Source: Paraburkholderia sp. CNPSo 3272 (GTDB taxonomy: Bacteria; Pseudomonadota; Gammaproteobacteria; Burkholderiales; Burkholderiaceae). From it: a stretch of DNA of 64,000 nucleotides. The stretch spans positions 1-64,000 of the forward strand of contig NZ_JAMBPQ010000019.1 of assembly GCF_024206495.1 (NCBI RefSeq), written 5' to 3'. A program made the translations under genes and the position numbers. The notes below the pieces were generated by a model. It searched no databases, was not told the origin of the DNA, and was given only the letters and a program-made list of their open reading frames with translations. Each line of letters begins with the position of its first letter. Within the stretch, counting starts at the first letter, position 1. Positions 17,802 through 27,119 of the stretch are shown one piece after another.

Positions 17802-20800
17802 ATGGACGCTCCTGCGGTTACGACGATGGCGGCGCAAGACAACAACCTTGAGCGAATTGCCAGCACGCTGGCAGCCTTCCGGCGCGGTGATCCCTCTGTG
17901 CGGTTGCCTGACCACTGGGCGGGCACGTCAGGGGAAGTCGCGGCGGAATTCAATCTGCTTGCTGCTCAATGCGGAAGGATCTCGGTTCAGGTCCGGGACG
18001 TGGCGAGTGATCTGTCCGTGCACACGCCAGGCGACACCGGCCGGCGCCTGGCTGTCGAGGCCCTCGACGGCTTCTGGCTCGATCATGCTGCAAACGTCAA
18101 TGCGATCATCCAGCGTGGCGAACCCGCCACCGAGCGCACAAAGACCGTGCTGCTCGCACTGAGCTCACTCAAGGATGGTGAAACGGCCGAGCTGCCGCCT
18201 GATTGGTCGGGTCTGCATGGCAGGCTGGCGCAGGTGTTCAATGAACTTGTCGCCCAGAACGTACGCATGTCGGAAGAACTCGCGCGTCTGAGCCGGGTCG
18301 TCGGAAAGGAAGGGCGCCTCAACGAACGTGCAGCATTGCCGGCCGCCCGCGGTTTCTGGCGCGAATCGGTAGATGCCGTCAACTCGCTCATCGCAGATCT
18401 GGTCCACCCCACGAGTGAGGTCGCCCGCGTGATCGGCGCTGTGGCGCAGGGTGACCTCTCGAAAAACATGGCACTCGAAGCCGATGGCCGCGCGTTGCAG
18501 GGGGAATTTCTCCGCACGGCGCGCACGATCAACACGATGGTTGAACAGTTGGGCACTTTCGCGGCAGAGGTCACGCGCGTGGCGCGCGAGGTGGGCACTG
18601 AAGGCAAGCTTGGCGGGCAGGCTGACGTCCAGGGCGTGGCAGGCACCTGGAAGGACTTGACTGACTCCGTCAATTTCATGGCGGGCAACCTGACCAGTCA
18701 GGTGCGCAATATCGCAGAAGTGACCATGGCTGTCGCCGCTGGCGATCTGTCGAAGAAGATCACGGTCGACGTAAAGGGCGAAATTCTCGAACTGAAGAAT
18801 ACGATCAACACGATGGTCGACCAGCTTCGCTCCTTCGCGTCAGAGGTGACGCGTGTCGCCCGCGAAGTCGGTACGGAAGGTCGGCTGGGGGGGCAGGCGG
18901 ATGTCCAGGGGGTCGCCGGCACGTGGAAGGATCTCACCGACAACGTCAACTTTATGGCGGGTAACCTGACAAGTCAGGTCCGCAATATCGCGGAGGTCAC
19001 GAAGGCCGTGGCTGCCGGCGACCTCTCGAAGAAAATTACAGTTGACGTCAAAGGCGAAATCCTCGAGCTGAAGAACACAATCAACACGATGGTGGATCAG
19101 CTGCGTTCGTTCGCCTCGGAGGTGACGCGTGTCGCCCGTGAGGTTGGCACCGAAGGCAAGCTCGGCGGACAGGCCGACGTGCAGGGCGTGGCCGGCACGT
19201 GGAAGGACCTGACCGACTCGGTCAATTCGATGGGCAGCAACCTAACCGCGCAGGTGCGCAACATTGCAGGGGTGACCACCGCAGTCGCCGCAGGCGATCT
19301 GTCGAAAAAGATTACGGTGGACGTGAAGGGCGAGATTCTCGAGCTCAAGAACACCATCAATACGATGGTGGACCAGTTGCGTTCATTCGCATCCGAGGTG
19401 ACGCGTGTCGCCCGCGAAGTCGGCACGGAAGGCAAGCTCGGCGGTCAGGCCGACGTGCAGGGCGTGGCCGGCACGTGGAAGGACCTGACCGACTCGGTGA
19501 ACTCGATGGGCAGCAACCTCACCGCGCAGGTCCGCAACATCGCCGAGGTGACCACTGCCGTTGCAGCCGGGGATCTGTCGAAGAAGATCACGGTGGACGT
19601 GAAGGGCGAAATCCTCGAACTCAAGAACACCATCAATACCATGGTGGACCAGCTTGGTTCGTTCGCCTCGGAAGTGACGCGCGTGGCGCGCGAAGTCGGC
19701 ACCGACGGCAAGCTTGGCGGCCAGGCGAATGTGCAGGGGGTGGCGGGTACGTGGAAAGACCTGACCGACTCGGTGAATTCGATGGGCAGCAATCTCACCG
19801 CGCAGGTTCGAAATATTGCGGACGTAACGACAGCTGTCGCCGCGGGTGACCTGTCGAGGAAGATCACCGTTGACGTAAAAGGCGAGATTCTCGAACTGAA
19901 GGACACGATCAATACGATGGTGGACCAGCTGCGCTCTTTTGCCTCCGAAGTGACGCGCGTGGCGCGCGAGGTCGGCACGGAGGGCAAGCTCGGCGGTCAG
20001 GCCGACGTGCAGGGCGTGGCCGGCACCTGGAAGGATTTGACCGACAACGTGAACTTCATGGCGGGCAACCTCACGAGCCAGGTGCGCAACATTGCGGACG
20101 TGACCAAGGCTGTGGCAGCCGGTGACCTGTCAAAGAAAATCACGGTGGACGTCAAGGGCGAAATCCTCGAACTGAAAAATACCATCAACACGATGGTCGA
20201 CCAGCTTGGCTCCTTCGCTTCGGAAGTCACGCGCGTGGCGCGCGAAGTCGGCACGCTCGGCAAGCTCGGCGGTCAGGCGGATGTACAAGGCGTAGCCGGT
20301 ACGTGGAAGGACCTGACGGACAACGTGAATTTCATGGCGGGAAATCTCACGAGCCAGGTTCGCAACATCGCGGATGTGACCAAGGCAGTTGCGGCCGGCG
20401 ATCTCTCCAAAAAAATCACGGTCGACGTAAAAGGCGAGATCCTCGAGCTCAAAAACACCATCAATACGATGGTCGATCAGTTGCGCTCTTTTGCTTCGGA
20501 GGTGACACGCGTCGCGCGGGAAGTCGGAACGGAGGGCAAGCTCGGTGGCCAGGCCGATGTGCAAGGCGTGGCTGGAACATGGAAGGACCTCACCGACAAC
20601 GTGAATTTCATGGCGGGCAACCTGACGAGTCAGGTGCGCGGCATCGCCCGGGTCGTGACAGCGGTGGCAAACGGAGATCTTGACCGCAAGCTGACCGTCG
20701 AAGCAAAAGGCGAGATCGCAGCGCTCGCCGACACCATCAACAGCATGACCGACACGCTCGCGACCTTCGCGGATCAGGTGACCACGGTGGCGCGCGAGGT

Positions 20801-23800
20801 GGGCGTGGAGGGCAAGCTGGGTGGCCAGGCCAAGGTGCCCGGCGCCTCGGGCACCTGGAAGGGGCTCACCGAAAACGTCAACCAGCTTGCCGCGAACCTC
20901 ACGACCCAGGTGCGCGCGATTGCCGAAGTCGCGACCGCGGTGACGCAGGGCGATCTGACACGCTCCATTACCGTGGAGGCGCAGGGTGAGGTGGCCGCGC
21001 TCAAGGACACGATCAACGAAATGATCCGTAACCTGAAGGACACCACGCAGGTCAATACGGAGCAGGACTGGCTGAAAACGAACCTCGCCAAATTCAGCCG
21101 GATGTTGCAGGGCCAGAAAGACCTTGTTGCGGTGGGCGAGCTGATCCTTTCGGAACTGGCTCCCGTGGTGGGCGTCCATCGGGCAGAATTCTACGTGCTC
21201 GATACGGCTACCAGCCCGTCATCGCTTCGCCTCACCGCGAGCTACGCCTCGGGCGGACGCGCTACGCATGGCAAGCAGATCCAGCCTGGGGAGGGTTTGA
21301 TCGGCCAGTGCGCGGTCGAAAGACGCAAGATACTTCTGGAGCCGCCCGCAACGGAGCCGTTCCGGATCATGTCGGGGTTGCTCAGCGCGACGCCTCACAA
21401 TGTGCTGGTGCTGCCTGTCGTGTTCGAGGCCAAGGTCAAGGGCGTGATCGAGCTTGCGTCGGTCGAGCGATTCAACCCCACGCATCAGGCATTTCTCGAT
21501 CAGCTCACCGAAAGTATCGGCATTGTGATCAACACGATCGAAGCGAATTCCCGCACTGAGGACCTTTTGAAGCAGTCCCAAACGCTCGCCAACGAATTGC
21601 AGAGCCGGCAGGAGGAGCTTCAGCAAACCAACCAGCAGTTGCAGGAAAAAGCACACCTTCTCGCGCACCAGAACGAAGAAGTCGAACGCAAGAACGCCGA
21701 AGTGGAGCAGGCGCGCCAGGCGCTCGAAGAAAAAGCAAGCCAGCTGGCGCTGACCTCGAAATACAAGTCCGAGTTTCTTGCCAACATGTCTCACGAACTT
21801 CGCACGCCGCTGAACAGTCTGCTAATCCTTTCGGACAATCTGTGCAAGAACGCGGATGGCAACCTCTCGTCAAAACAGGTCGATTTCGCGAAAACCATTC
21901 ACTCGTCTGGTAACGACCTGTTGATGCTCATTAATGACATCCTCGACCTTTCGAAGATCGAGTCGGGCACGGTGGTCGTGGACATCACCGAGCATCGCAT
22001 TGAAGATCTCACCGTGTACGTCGAGCGCACGTTCCGTCATGTCGCCGAAGCCCGCAAGGTCGACTTCATGATCCATACGGGCACACAACTGCCCGTGTCT
22101 CTCCATACCGATCCGAAGCGCCTGCAGCAGATCCTCAAGAACCTGCTTTCCAACGCGTTCAAATTCACTCACGAAGGGCACGTCACGTTATCGATCGAAG
22201 AAGCCTTCGATGGCTGGACAATCGACAACGAGAGTCTGAATCGAGCGCATCAGGTCATTGCGTTTTCCGTGTCCGACACCGGCATCGGTATCTCCGCGGA
22301 AAAGCAGCAGATCATTTTCGAGGCATTCCAGCAAGCCGACGGCAGCACGAGCCGCAAGTACGGGGGCACAGGTCTTGGTCTCGCAATCAGCCGCGAGCTG
22401 TCCAAGCTACTAGGCGGGGAAATTCGGCTGATTAGCTCGCCTAACAAGGGCAGCACTTTCACCTTGTACCTGCCCTATGGGGACGAATCCGGCAAGCCAG
22501 TACGCAGAACAGTCAACCATGACGAGCCGCACAGTTCGATGCCCCTACCGCGTTCGCAAGCGCATTTGCAGGCGGCCCGTGACGCCGCCGTGCGTGAGCT
22601 TGTCACAACTGCGGTGGAGGAGGCCGGGAATCTCGTGGACGATACGCAGGATGATCGAGGCAGCATCGCGCGGGGCGATCGCGTGCTGTTGATCGTCGAG
22701 AACGACCGTCCCTTCGCCGAGTTTTTGCTCGATGCAGCGCGTGAAATGGGCTTCAAAGGCCTCGTCACGCCGTTGGGTTCCGTGGCGTTGACGCTTGCAG
22801 ATCAGTTCAAGCCCGATGCCATTACGTTGGACCTGTTCCTGCCCGATATGGAAGGCTGGCGCGTGCTGTCTCGCCTGAAGCACGATCTTGCGACCCGTCA
22901 TACGCCCGTTTGCGTGATCTCCACGGACGAGTCGCGCGAGCGCGCGTTCAGTTCCGGCGCCTTTGGCTTTCTGCCCAAGCCGATCCAGTCGCGCGAGCAA
23001 CTCGACGAAGCGTTGGGGCGCCTGATGAAGTACGTGCAAGCCGACGCTCGCCGGCTGCTGGTTGCGCTGGCGCCAACGCCGCAGCGCGAAACGCTTTTGC
23101 AGCGCCTGGCGAGCGACCGGATAGCGCTGGAGTCGGCCGCGCCGGGTGAAGAAATGTTGAGCCGCCTCGCTTCGCAGCCGGCGGACGCACTGTTGGTGGA
23201 CGTCGACGGAATGACCGGCGTGTCGCCTGACCAGCTGCATGAGGCGCTGTCCGGGCGCACCGCCTTCTCGCCGCTGCCGGTCGTCCTGATCGGCGAAAGG
23301 ACAGCAATACCGGCACATTGGCTGCGAGCAGCCGAGCGGTACGTTGTCATTCCGGTATCAACCCCGGAGCGTCTGCTGGACACGACGGTCGCCGCCGTCC
23401 ACGTGGGATCGTCCCGACTCGGCAAAGAAGCACAGGCGGAACTCGACAGCCTGATGGAGTCGGAACTCGCGCTGCACGGCAAAAAAGTGCTGATCGTCGA
23501 CGACGACATGCGCAACATATTCGCGCTCGCGACGGTCGTCGAAGACTACGGAATGCGCCATGTTTGGGCGGACAACGGACGCGACGCGATCCGCCTTGTC
23601 GCAACAGACCCGGCAATCGACGCCGTGCTGATGGATATCATGATGCCCGAGATGGATGGCCTCATGACAATACGCGAGCTGCGCAAGCTGCCAGCGGGGC
23701 GAACCTTGCCGATCGTTGCCGTCACCGCCAAGGCAATGAAGGGCGACCGCGAACGGTGCATTGCAGCAGGCGCGTGGGACTACCTCTCAAAGCCGGTGGA

Positions 23801-23846
23801 TCGCGGCGATCTGCTTGCCGTCCTGAACGCGTGGCTTCATCCGTAG
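17802..23846 (+). CDS. Giant soluble hybrid histidine kinase with tandem HAMP repeats (Nik1/Os-1-like)
   Basis: 2014 residues. Order: diverged HAMP-like units ~1-250; nine tandem 92-residue units ~253-1080 (TRVAREVGTEGKLGGQADVQ ... AAGDLSKKITVDVKGEILEL ... NTINTMVDQLRS), each one HAMP repeat; GAF ~1095-1248; coiled coil ~1250-1320 (Gln/Glu-rich); HisKA ~1325-1390 with His in NMSHELRTPLNSL; HATPase ~1430-1560 (DTGIGIS, GGTGLGLAI); receiver 1 ~1626-1742 (LDLFLPDMEGW); a degenerate receiver-like domain ~1750-1870 (DVDGMTG); receiver 2 ~1895-2013 (IVDDDMRN, LMDIMMPEMDG). No membrane helix: cytoplasmic. Repeated HAMP kinases of this type sense osmotic or envelope stress in fungi; the bacterial signal is unknown. 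The ATG has GAGGTGA upstream, and a second hybrid kinase gene follows after 9 bases. Confidence 0.93.
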   Translation: MDAPAVTTMAAQDNNLERIASTLAAFRRGDPSVRLPDHWAGTSGEVAAEFNLLAAQCGRISVQVRDVASDLSVHTPGDTGRRLAVEALDGFWLDHAANVNAIIQRGEPATERTKTVLLALSSLKDGETAELPPDWSGLHGRLAQVFNELVAQNVRMSEELARLSRVVGKEGRLNERAALPAARGFWRESVDAVNSLIADLVHPTSEVARVIGAVAQGDLSKNMALEADGRALQGEFLRTARTINTMVEQLGTFAAEVTRVAREVGTEGKLGGQADVQGVAGTWKDLTDSVNFMAGNLTSQVRNIAEVTMAVAAGDLSKKITVDVKGEILELKNTINTMVDQLRSFASEVTRVAREVGTEGRLGGQADVQGVAGTWKDLTDNVNFMAGNLTSQVRNIAEVTKAVAAGDLSKKITVDVKGEILELKNTINTMVDQLRSFASEVTRVAREVGTEGKLGGQADVQGVAGTWKDLTDSVNSMGSNLTAQVRNIAGVTTAVAAGDLSKKITVDVKGEILELKNTINTMVDQLRSFASEVTRVAREVGTEGKLGGQADVQGVAGTWKDLTDSVNSMGSNLTAQVRNIAEVTTAVAAGDLSKKITVDVKGEILELKNTINTMVDQLGSFASEVTRVAREVGTDGKLGGQANVQGVAGTWKDLTDSVNSMGSNLTAQVRNIADVTTAVAAGDLSRKITVDVKGEILELKDTINTMVDQLRSFASEVTRVAREVGTEGKLGGQADVQGVAGTWKDLTDNVNFMAGNLTSQVRNIADVTKAVAAGDLSKKITVDVKGEILELKNTINTMVDQLGSFASEVTRVAREVGTLGKLGGQADVQGVAGTWKDLTDNVNFMAGNLTSQVRNIADVTKAVAAGDLSKKITVDVKGEILELKNTINTMVDQLRSFASEVTRVAREVGTEGKLGGQADVQGVAGTWKDLTDNVNFMAGNLTSQVRGIARVVTAVANGDLDRKLTVEAKGEIAALADTINSMTDTLATFADQVTTVAREVGVEGKLGGQAKVPGASGTWKGLTENVNQLAANLTTQVRAIAEVATAVTQGDLTRSITVEAQGEVAALKDTINEMIRNLKDTTQVNTEQDWLKTNLAKFSRMLQGQKDLVAVGELILSELAPVVGVHRAEFYVLDTATSPSSLRLTASYASGGRATHGKQIQPGEGLIGQCAVERRKILLEPPATEPFRIMSGLLSATPHNVLVLPVVFEAKVKGVIELASVERFNPTHQAFLDQLTESIGIVINTIEANSRTEDLLKQSQTLANELQSRQEELQQTNQQLQEKAHLLAHQNEEVERKNAEVEQARQALEEKASQLALTSKYKSEFLANMSHELRTPLNSLLILSDNLCKNADGNLSSKQVDFAKTIHSSGNDLLMLINDILDLSKIESGTVVVDITEHRIEDLTVYVERTFRHVAEARKVDFMIHTGTQLPVSLHTDPKRLQQILKNLLSNAFKFTHEGHVTLSIEEAFDGWTIDNESLNRAHQVIAFSVSDTGIGISAEKQQIIFEAFQQADGSTSRKYGGTGLGLAISRELSKLLGGEIRLISSPNKGSTFTLYLPYGDESGKPVRRTVNHDEPHSSMPLPRSQAHLQAARDAAVRELVTTAVEEAGNLVDDTQDDRGSIARGDRVLLIVENDRPFAEFLLDAAREMGFKGLVTPLGSVALTLADQFKPDAITLDLFLPDMEGWRVLSRLKHDLATRHTPVCVISTDESRERAFSSGAFGFLPKPIQSREQLDEALGRLMKYVQADARRLLVALAPTPQRETLLQRLASDRIALESAAPGEEMLSRLASQPADALLVDVDGMTGVSPDQLHEALSGRTAFSPLPVVLIGERTAIPAHWLRAAERYVVIPVSTPERLLDTTVAAVHVGSSRLGKEAQAELDSLMESELALHGKKVLIVDDDMRNIFALATVVEDYGMRHVWADNGRDAIRLVATDPAIDAVLMDIMMPEMDGLMTIRELRKLPAGRTLPIVAVTAKAMKGDRERCIAAGAWDYLSKPVDRGDLLAVLNAWLHP
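18558..21041 (+). repeat. Nine tandem 276-base HAMP-coding repeats
   Basis: Units begin at 18558, 18834, 19110, 19386, 19662, 19938, 20214, 20490 and 20766, each exactly 276 bases (92 codons), counted from the codon for Phe in FASEVTRV or its equivalents. Units 1-8 are nearly identical in protein; unit 8 changes in its second half and unit 9 is clearly diverged (FADQVTTVAREVGVEGKLGG). Units 3-5 carry SVNSMGSNLTAQV where units 1, 2 and 6-8 carry VNFMAGNLTSQV, marking a sub-block with its own history. Confidence 0.95.
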
Positions 23847-23855
23847 GAGCTGGCC

Positions 23856-26015
23856 ATGCAAACGTATCCGCGGGAAGACGGGGGACAGGTGAACATCCTG
23901 GTCGTGGACGATGTTCCCGAGCAGCACCTCGTTCTTCGCAGCGTTCTCGAGGAGCTCGGCGAGAACATCGTGACGGTTTCGTCTGGACGCGCCGCACTTG
24001 CGGCCGTACTCGAGCAGGAATTCGCAGTCATCCTGCTTGACGTTAACATGCCCGGCATGGACGGCCTCGAGACCGCATCGATGATGCGTACGTACCGCCG
24101 AACCATGCGAACGCCGATCATTTTCATTACAGCGTACGTCGACGACAAGGAGATGTCGCGCGGCTATTCGCTTGGAGCCGTTGACTATATCTCCTCGCCG
24201 GTTGTTCCCGAAATACTTCGGGCGAAGGTCCGTGTCTTTGTCGATATGTACCGGATGCGCAATCAGTTGCTCGCACGTGCAGCTGAACGCGAGGAGCTTG
24301 CGAAAGCGGAAGCGCAGCGCGCCGCCGCCGAAACGGCGCGGCACCGGGCGGATTTTCTCGCTCGCGCGGGTCAGGCGCTCACTCGCTCACTGGAAGTCGA
24401 CGCGACTATCGCGAAGATCGTCGAACTGGCCGTACCCGCGCTTGCCGACGTGGCGGTGCTCGTATTGATCGGTGGGGAGGGGCTGGCGCCGAAATGCGTT
24501 GCATGCGTGGCGAACTCGGCGTGCGCTGACGCCCACTACGGGTCGGACGGTGTACTGCAACTCCGGACGCTGCCCCTGCAGGCGCTCGACGCCCTGATCG
24601 AGGAAACACTGTCGACGGGGCGGCCAACGAACCGCCAGATCAACGGAGCTCCCGTGCTGGCATCCATCCACGATGACGGTACCAGCAGCGAGATGCACCT
24701 CGCTCTCGATGACATGACCGCGTTGCCCTTACTCGCGGACACGGCGCATCCCTGCGCCATCGTGTTCGGAAGTCACCGCTCGAACGCACGCACTGACGAC
24801 TCACAGGTAACGCGCGAGTTTGTGGGCCGCGCCGCGATCGCCCTCGAGAACGCCTTTCTCTTTTCTGCGATCCGGGATGGCGACCGGCGCAAAAGCGAAT
24901 TTCTGGCGATGCTTGCACATGAACTGCGCAATCCGCTCGCGCCCATCGTCAACGCTGTCGCAGTCATGCGAAGTGCCGCGCCAACGGACGCCCAGGTGCT
25001 GCGATGGGCAAGCGATATTATCGGAACGCAGGCGGAGCATCTCGTGAGAATCGTGGACGATCTGCTCGATGTTTCACGAATTGCTCGCGGCGTCGTCACA
25101 CTCCGCACGGAGCCTGTGCTTCTTTCGAGTGTCATCGACCGGGCTGTCGAGACGAGCGGACCGAACTACACCAGACGATCGCAGACGTTGATACGTGAAA
25201 CGTCGGACGTCGAAGTTGTCATCGACGGCGACATTGTCAGGCTGTCGCAGATCGTTGCGAATCTGCTCAATAACGCGTCGAAATTTACGCCGCCCGGGGC
25301 GCGCGTATATATCTCGACGAATTTCGACGGTGCAACGGCCTCCATTGTAGTCACCGACGAGGGCGAGGGCATCGATCCGGCGTTCATGCCACGCATCTTC
25401 GAACTCTTTGCGCAGGGAGAGAACTCGCTGGACCGCGCGCAGGGCGGCCTTGGCATCGGGCTGACGCTGGTTCGCCACCTGACGGAGATGCACGGAGGGA
25501 CTGTTCACTGCGAGAGCGAAGGCTGCGGAAAAGGTAGCCGGTTTACCGTCCGCTTGCCTGCGCGCGTCGTTCAGCAGTCGGCCGAAACGCGGACGAACGT
25601 GGTGCCGATCCGACGCGCGCGCGGTGTGCGCGTCCTGATTGTCGACGACATGGCCGCGACAGCGGAAAGCCTCGAAGCATTTCTGCGCATACATGGGCAT
25701 CAGGTTCAGCGTGCGCCGGATGGACCTACGGCCCTCGTGCAGGCGAGGGCATTTCTGCCAGAAGTGATTCTGCTCGACATCGGGTTGCCTGGCATGACCG
25801 GCTTTGAGGTTGCGCAACGTGTGCGTGCGGACGAATCGTTGCCACCCAGCCTGATCATTGCAATAAGCGGCTACAGCCAGGAGGACCATCGCCATCTCGC
25901 CGCCGACGCCGGTATCGACCATTACCTGGTCAAGCCGGCCGATCTGGACGCTCTGGTCGGCATCATCGAAGACCACGGAAAGTCGAAGGCGCCGGGCAAC
26001 GGGGCCGTTGCCTGA
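23856..26015 (+). CDS. Hybrid histidine kinase: receiver-GAF-HisKA-HATPase-receiver
   Basis: 719 residues. Receiver ~12-128 (ILVVDDVPEQH, Asp in VILLDVNMPGMDG, FITAYVDD); helical linker; GAF-like sensor ~150-340; HisKA ~348-415 with the acceptor His in MLAHELRNPLAPI; HATPase ~455-565 (DEGEGI, GGLGIGLTLV); second receiver ~588-705 (VLIVDDMAA, LLDIGLPGMTGFEV, ISGYSQEDH, LVKPADLD). No membrane segment. An AGGAG lies 8 bases before the ATG, and the gene begins 9 bases after the HAMP-repeat kinase gene, so the two are one operon. The N-terminal receiver may accept phosphate from the upstream kinase, making a relay; no Hpt or DNA-binding output is encoded nearby. Confidence 0.92.
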   Translation: MQTYPREDGGQVNILVVDDVPEQHLVLRSVLEELGENIVTVSSGRAALAAVLEQEFAVILLDVNMPGMDGLETASMMRTYRRTMRTPIIFITAYVDDKEMSRGYSLGAVDYISSPVVPEILRAKVRVFVDMYRMRNQLLARAAEREELAKAEAQRAAAETARHRADFLARAGQALTRSLEVDATIAKIVELAVPALADVAVLVLIGGEGLAPKCVACVANSACADAHYGSDGVLQLRTLPLQALDALIEETLSTGRPTNRQINGAPVLASIHDDGTSSEMHLALDDMTALPLLADTAHPCAIVFGSHRSNARTDDSQVTREFVGRAAIALENAFLFSAIRDGDRRKSEFLAMLAHELRNPLAPIVNAVAVMRSAAPTDAQVLRWASDIIGTQAEHLVRIVDDLLDVSRIARGVVTLRTEPVLLSSVIDRAVETSGPNYTRRSQTLIRETSDVEVVIDGDIVRLSQIVANLLNNASKFTPPGARVYISTNFDGATASIVVTDEGEGIDPAFMPRIFELFAQGENSLDRAQGGLGIGLTLVRHLTEMHGGTVHCESEGCGKGSRFTVRLPARVVQQSAETRTNVVPIRRARGVRVLIVDDMAATAESLEAFLRIHGHQVQRAPDGPTALVQARAFLPEVILLDIGLPGMTGFEVAQRVRADESLPPSLIIAISGYSQEDHRHLAADAGIDHYLVKPADLDALVGIIEDHGKSKAPGNGAVA

Positions 26016-26096
26016 GCTGAGCGACTATGCCGCGCGAGGTCTACCGGTAGCCACTGCGCTTCGAGGCAAGCACATCGTTGCGGTTTGCAATGCCTT

Positions 26097-26900
26097 TCAT
26101 GCTGACTCGTCCACAACGCGGTTGCGCTCGCGGGCGCTTCCAACCGACTCGCTGACCTGCGCGACTGCCGGCAATGGGTTTCTCGGGCCTCGCTCGCCGT
26201 AATCGAAGTCGGCCAGTCGACCGGCGAACTGTTTCAATAGCGCGGGTGCGTCCATCGTCGGCAGCACCAGTTCGATAAAGACGAGCTGGTCGGCTGTTTC
26301 CGCCTGCGTGAGCGCAGCCTCCAGGTCGCCAACCGTTTGCACAACGAACGATAGTGTGTTGTCGCGGCGATTGAACGCACGGGGTAACTCCGCGTAACGC
26401 CAGTTGTCGACATCGTTGTAGGCGGATCGTGCGCCCAGAATCAGCCGCTCGATCGTGTAGCCCCACGGCGCCCCAGGTCGGCGCCGCGATGTAGCTTGCG
26501 GCGGCCGGCAGGCTCAGCGAGACGAGCGCTGCATGCGTGGTGCCGGCCTCGCCGATGATCACGTCACCGGGTCTCAGGAAACCACGCACGCGCGGCCATA
26601 ACGTTGTGTGCGTCAGCGCTTCGTCGGCTTGCGACGGGGCCCGCTCCACGTCGCTCGCGACAACCGGCGAATCGATTGCCGCCGGCGGCCGGCTGGCTTC
26701 GCGCCTTCCACGATCCTGGCGAGCAGGTCTCGCAGCATGACACCCGGCATTTGGACCGCGCCGATGAGCCGCAGCGTAATGCGCCGCCAGGTCGCATCGG
26801 TATCCGCGTTCCTGAGCGTGGCCGCGCTGCCATCGCGCGTTACTGCGCTGTTGCTGAACGCGCGCAGGGCGTCCGCATCAGTTTCCAAAGGTGTTGTCAT
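26097..26900 (-). pseudogene. Remnant of an indolepyruvate/phenylpyruvate decarboxylase-type gene
   Basis: Minus-strand fragments in changing frames together resemble the middle and C-terminal half of a thiamine-diphosphate 2-oxo-acid decarboxylase. They include VQMPGVMLRDLLARIVEGAKP (about 26750), then in another frame DEALTHTTLWPRVRGFLRPGDVII, GEAGTTHAAL and AAPTWGAVG (about 26630-26470), then after a further shift YTIERLILGARSAYNDVDNW, VQTVGDLEAALTQAETADQL and FIELVLPTMDAPALLKQFAG (26460-26200). GDVIIGEAGT is the region just before the ThDP/Mg site. At least two frameshifts are needed, and the N-terminal half (about 250 residues) is missing, so this is a decayed, truncated gene. Sequencing error could explain a shift but not the missing half. 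Confidence 0.75.
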
Positions 26901-27119
26901 TGCGTCCTCGCCGCGTGCCGTTGTTCGGAGCGCGCTTGTGCGCGATCCGCGAGGCGCTCGACCCAGTCATCGCCGCGCCGGTCCTGATCGATGGGGCGAT
27001 GTTAAACAAGCAGGGGTTTTGCAAAAGTTAAGTTCGTTGCAATCCTGGGGATAACGCGGGGTAGAAACGAATCTGGGCGAGGGTTGCGCGTTCGGGGTTA
27101 AGGGAAGTTTCTGCTCTGC

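Noticed and set aside
18558..21041. Regular repeats considered as a CRISPR array
   Set aside because: The unit is 276 bases, translated in frame and encodes HAMP domains; there are no unique spacers.
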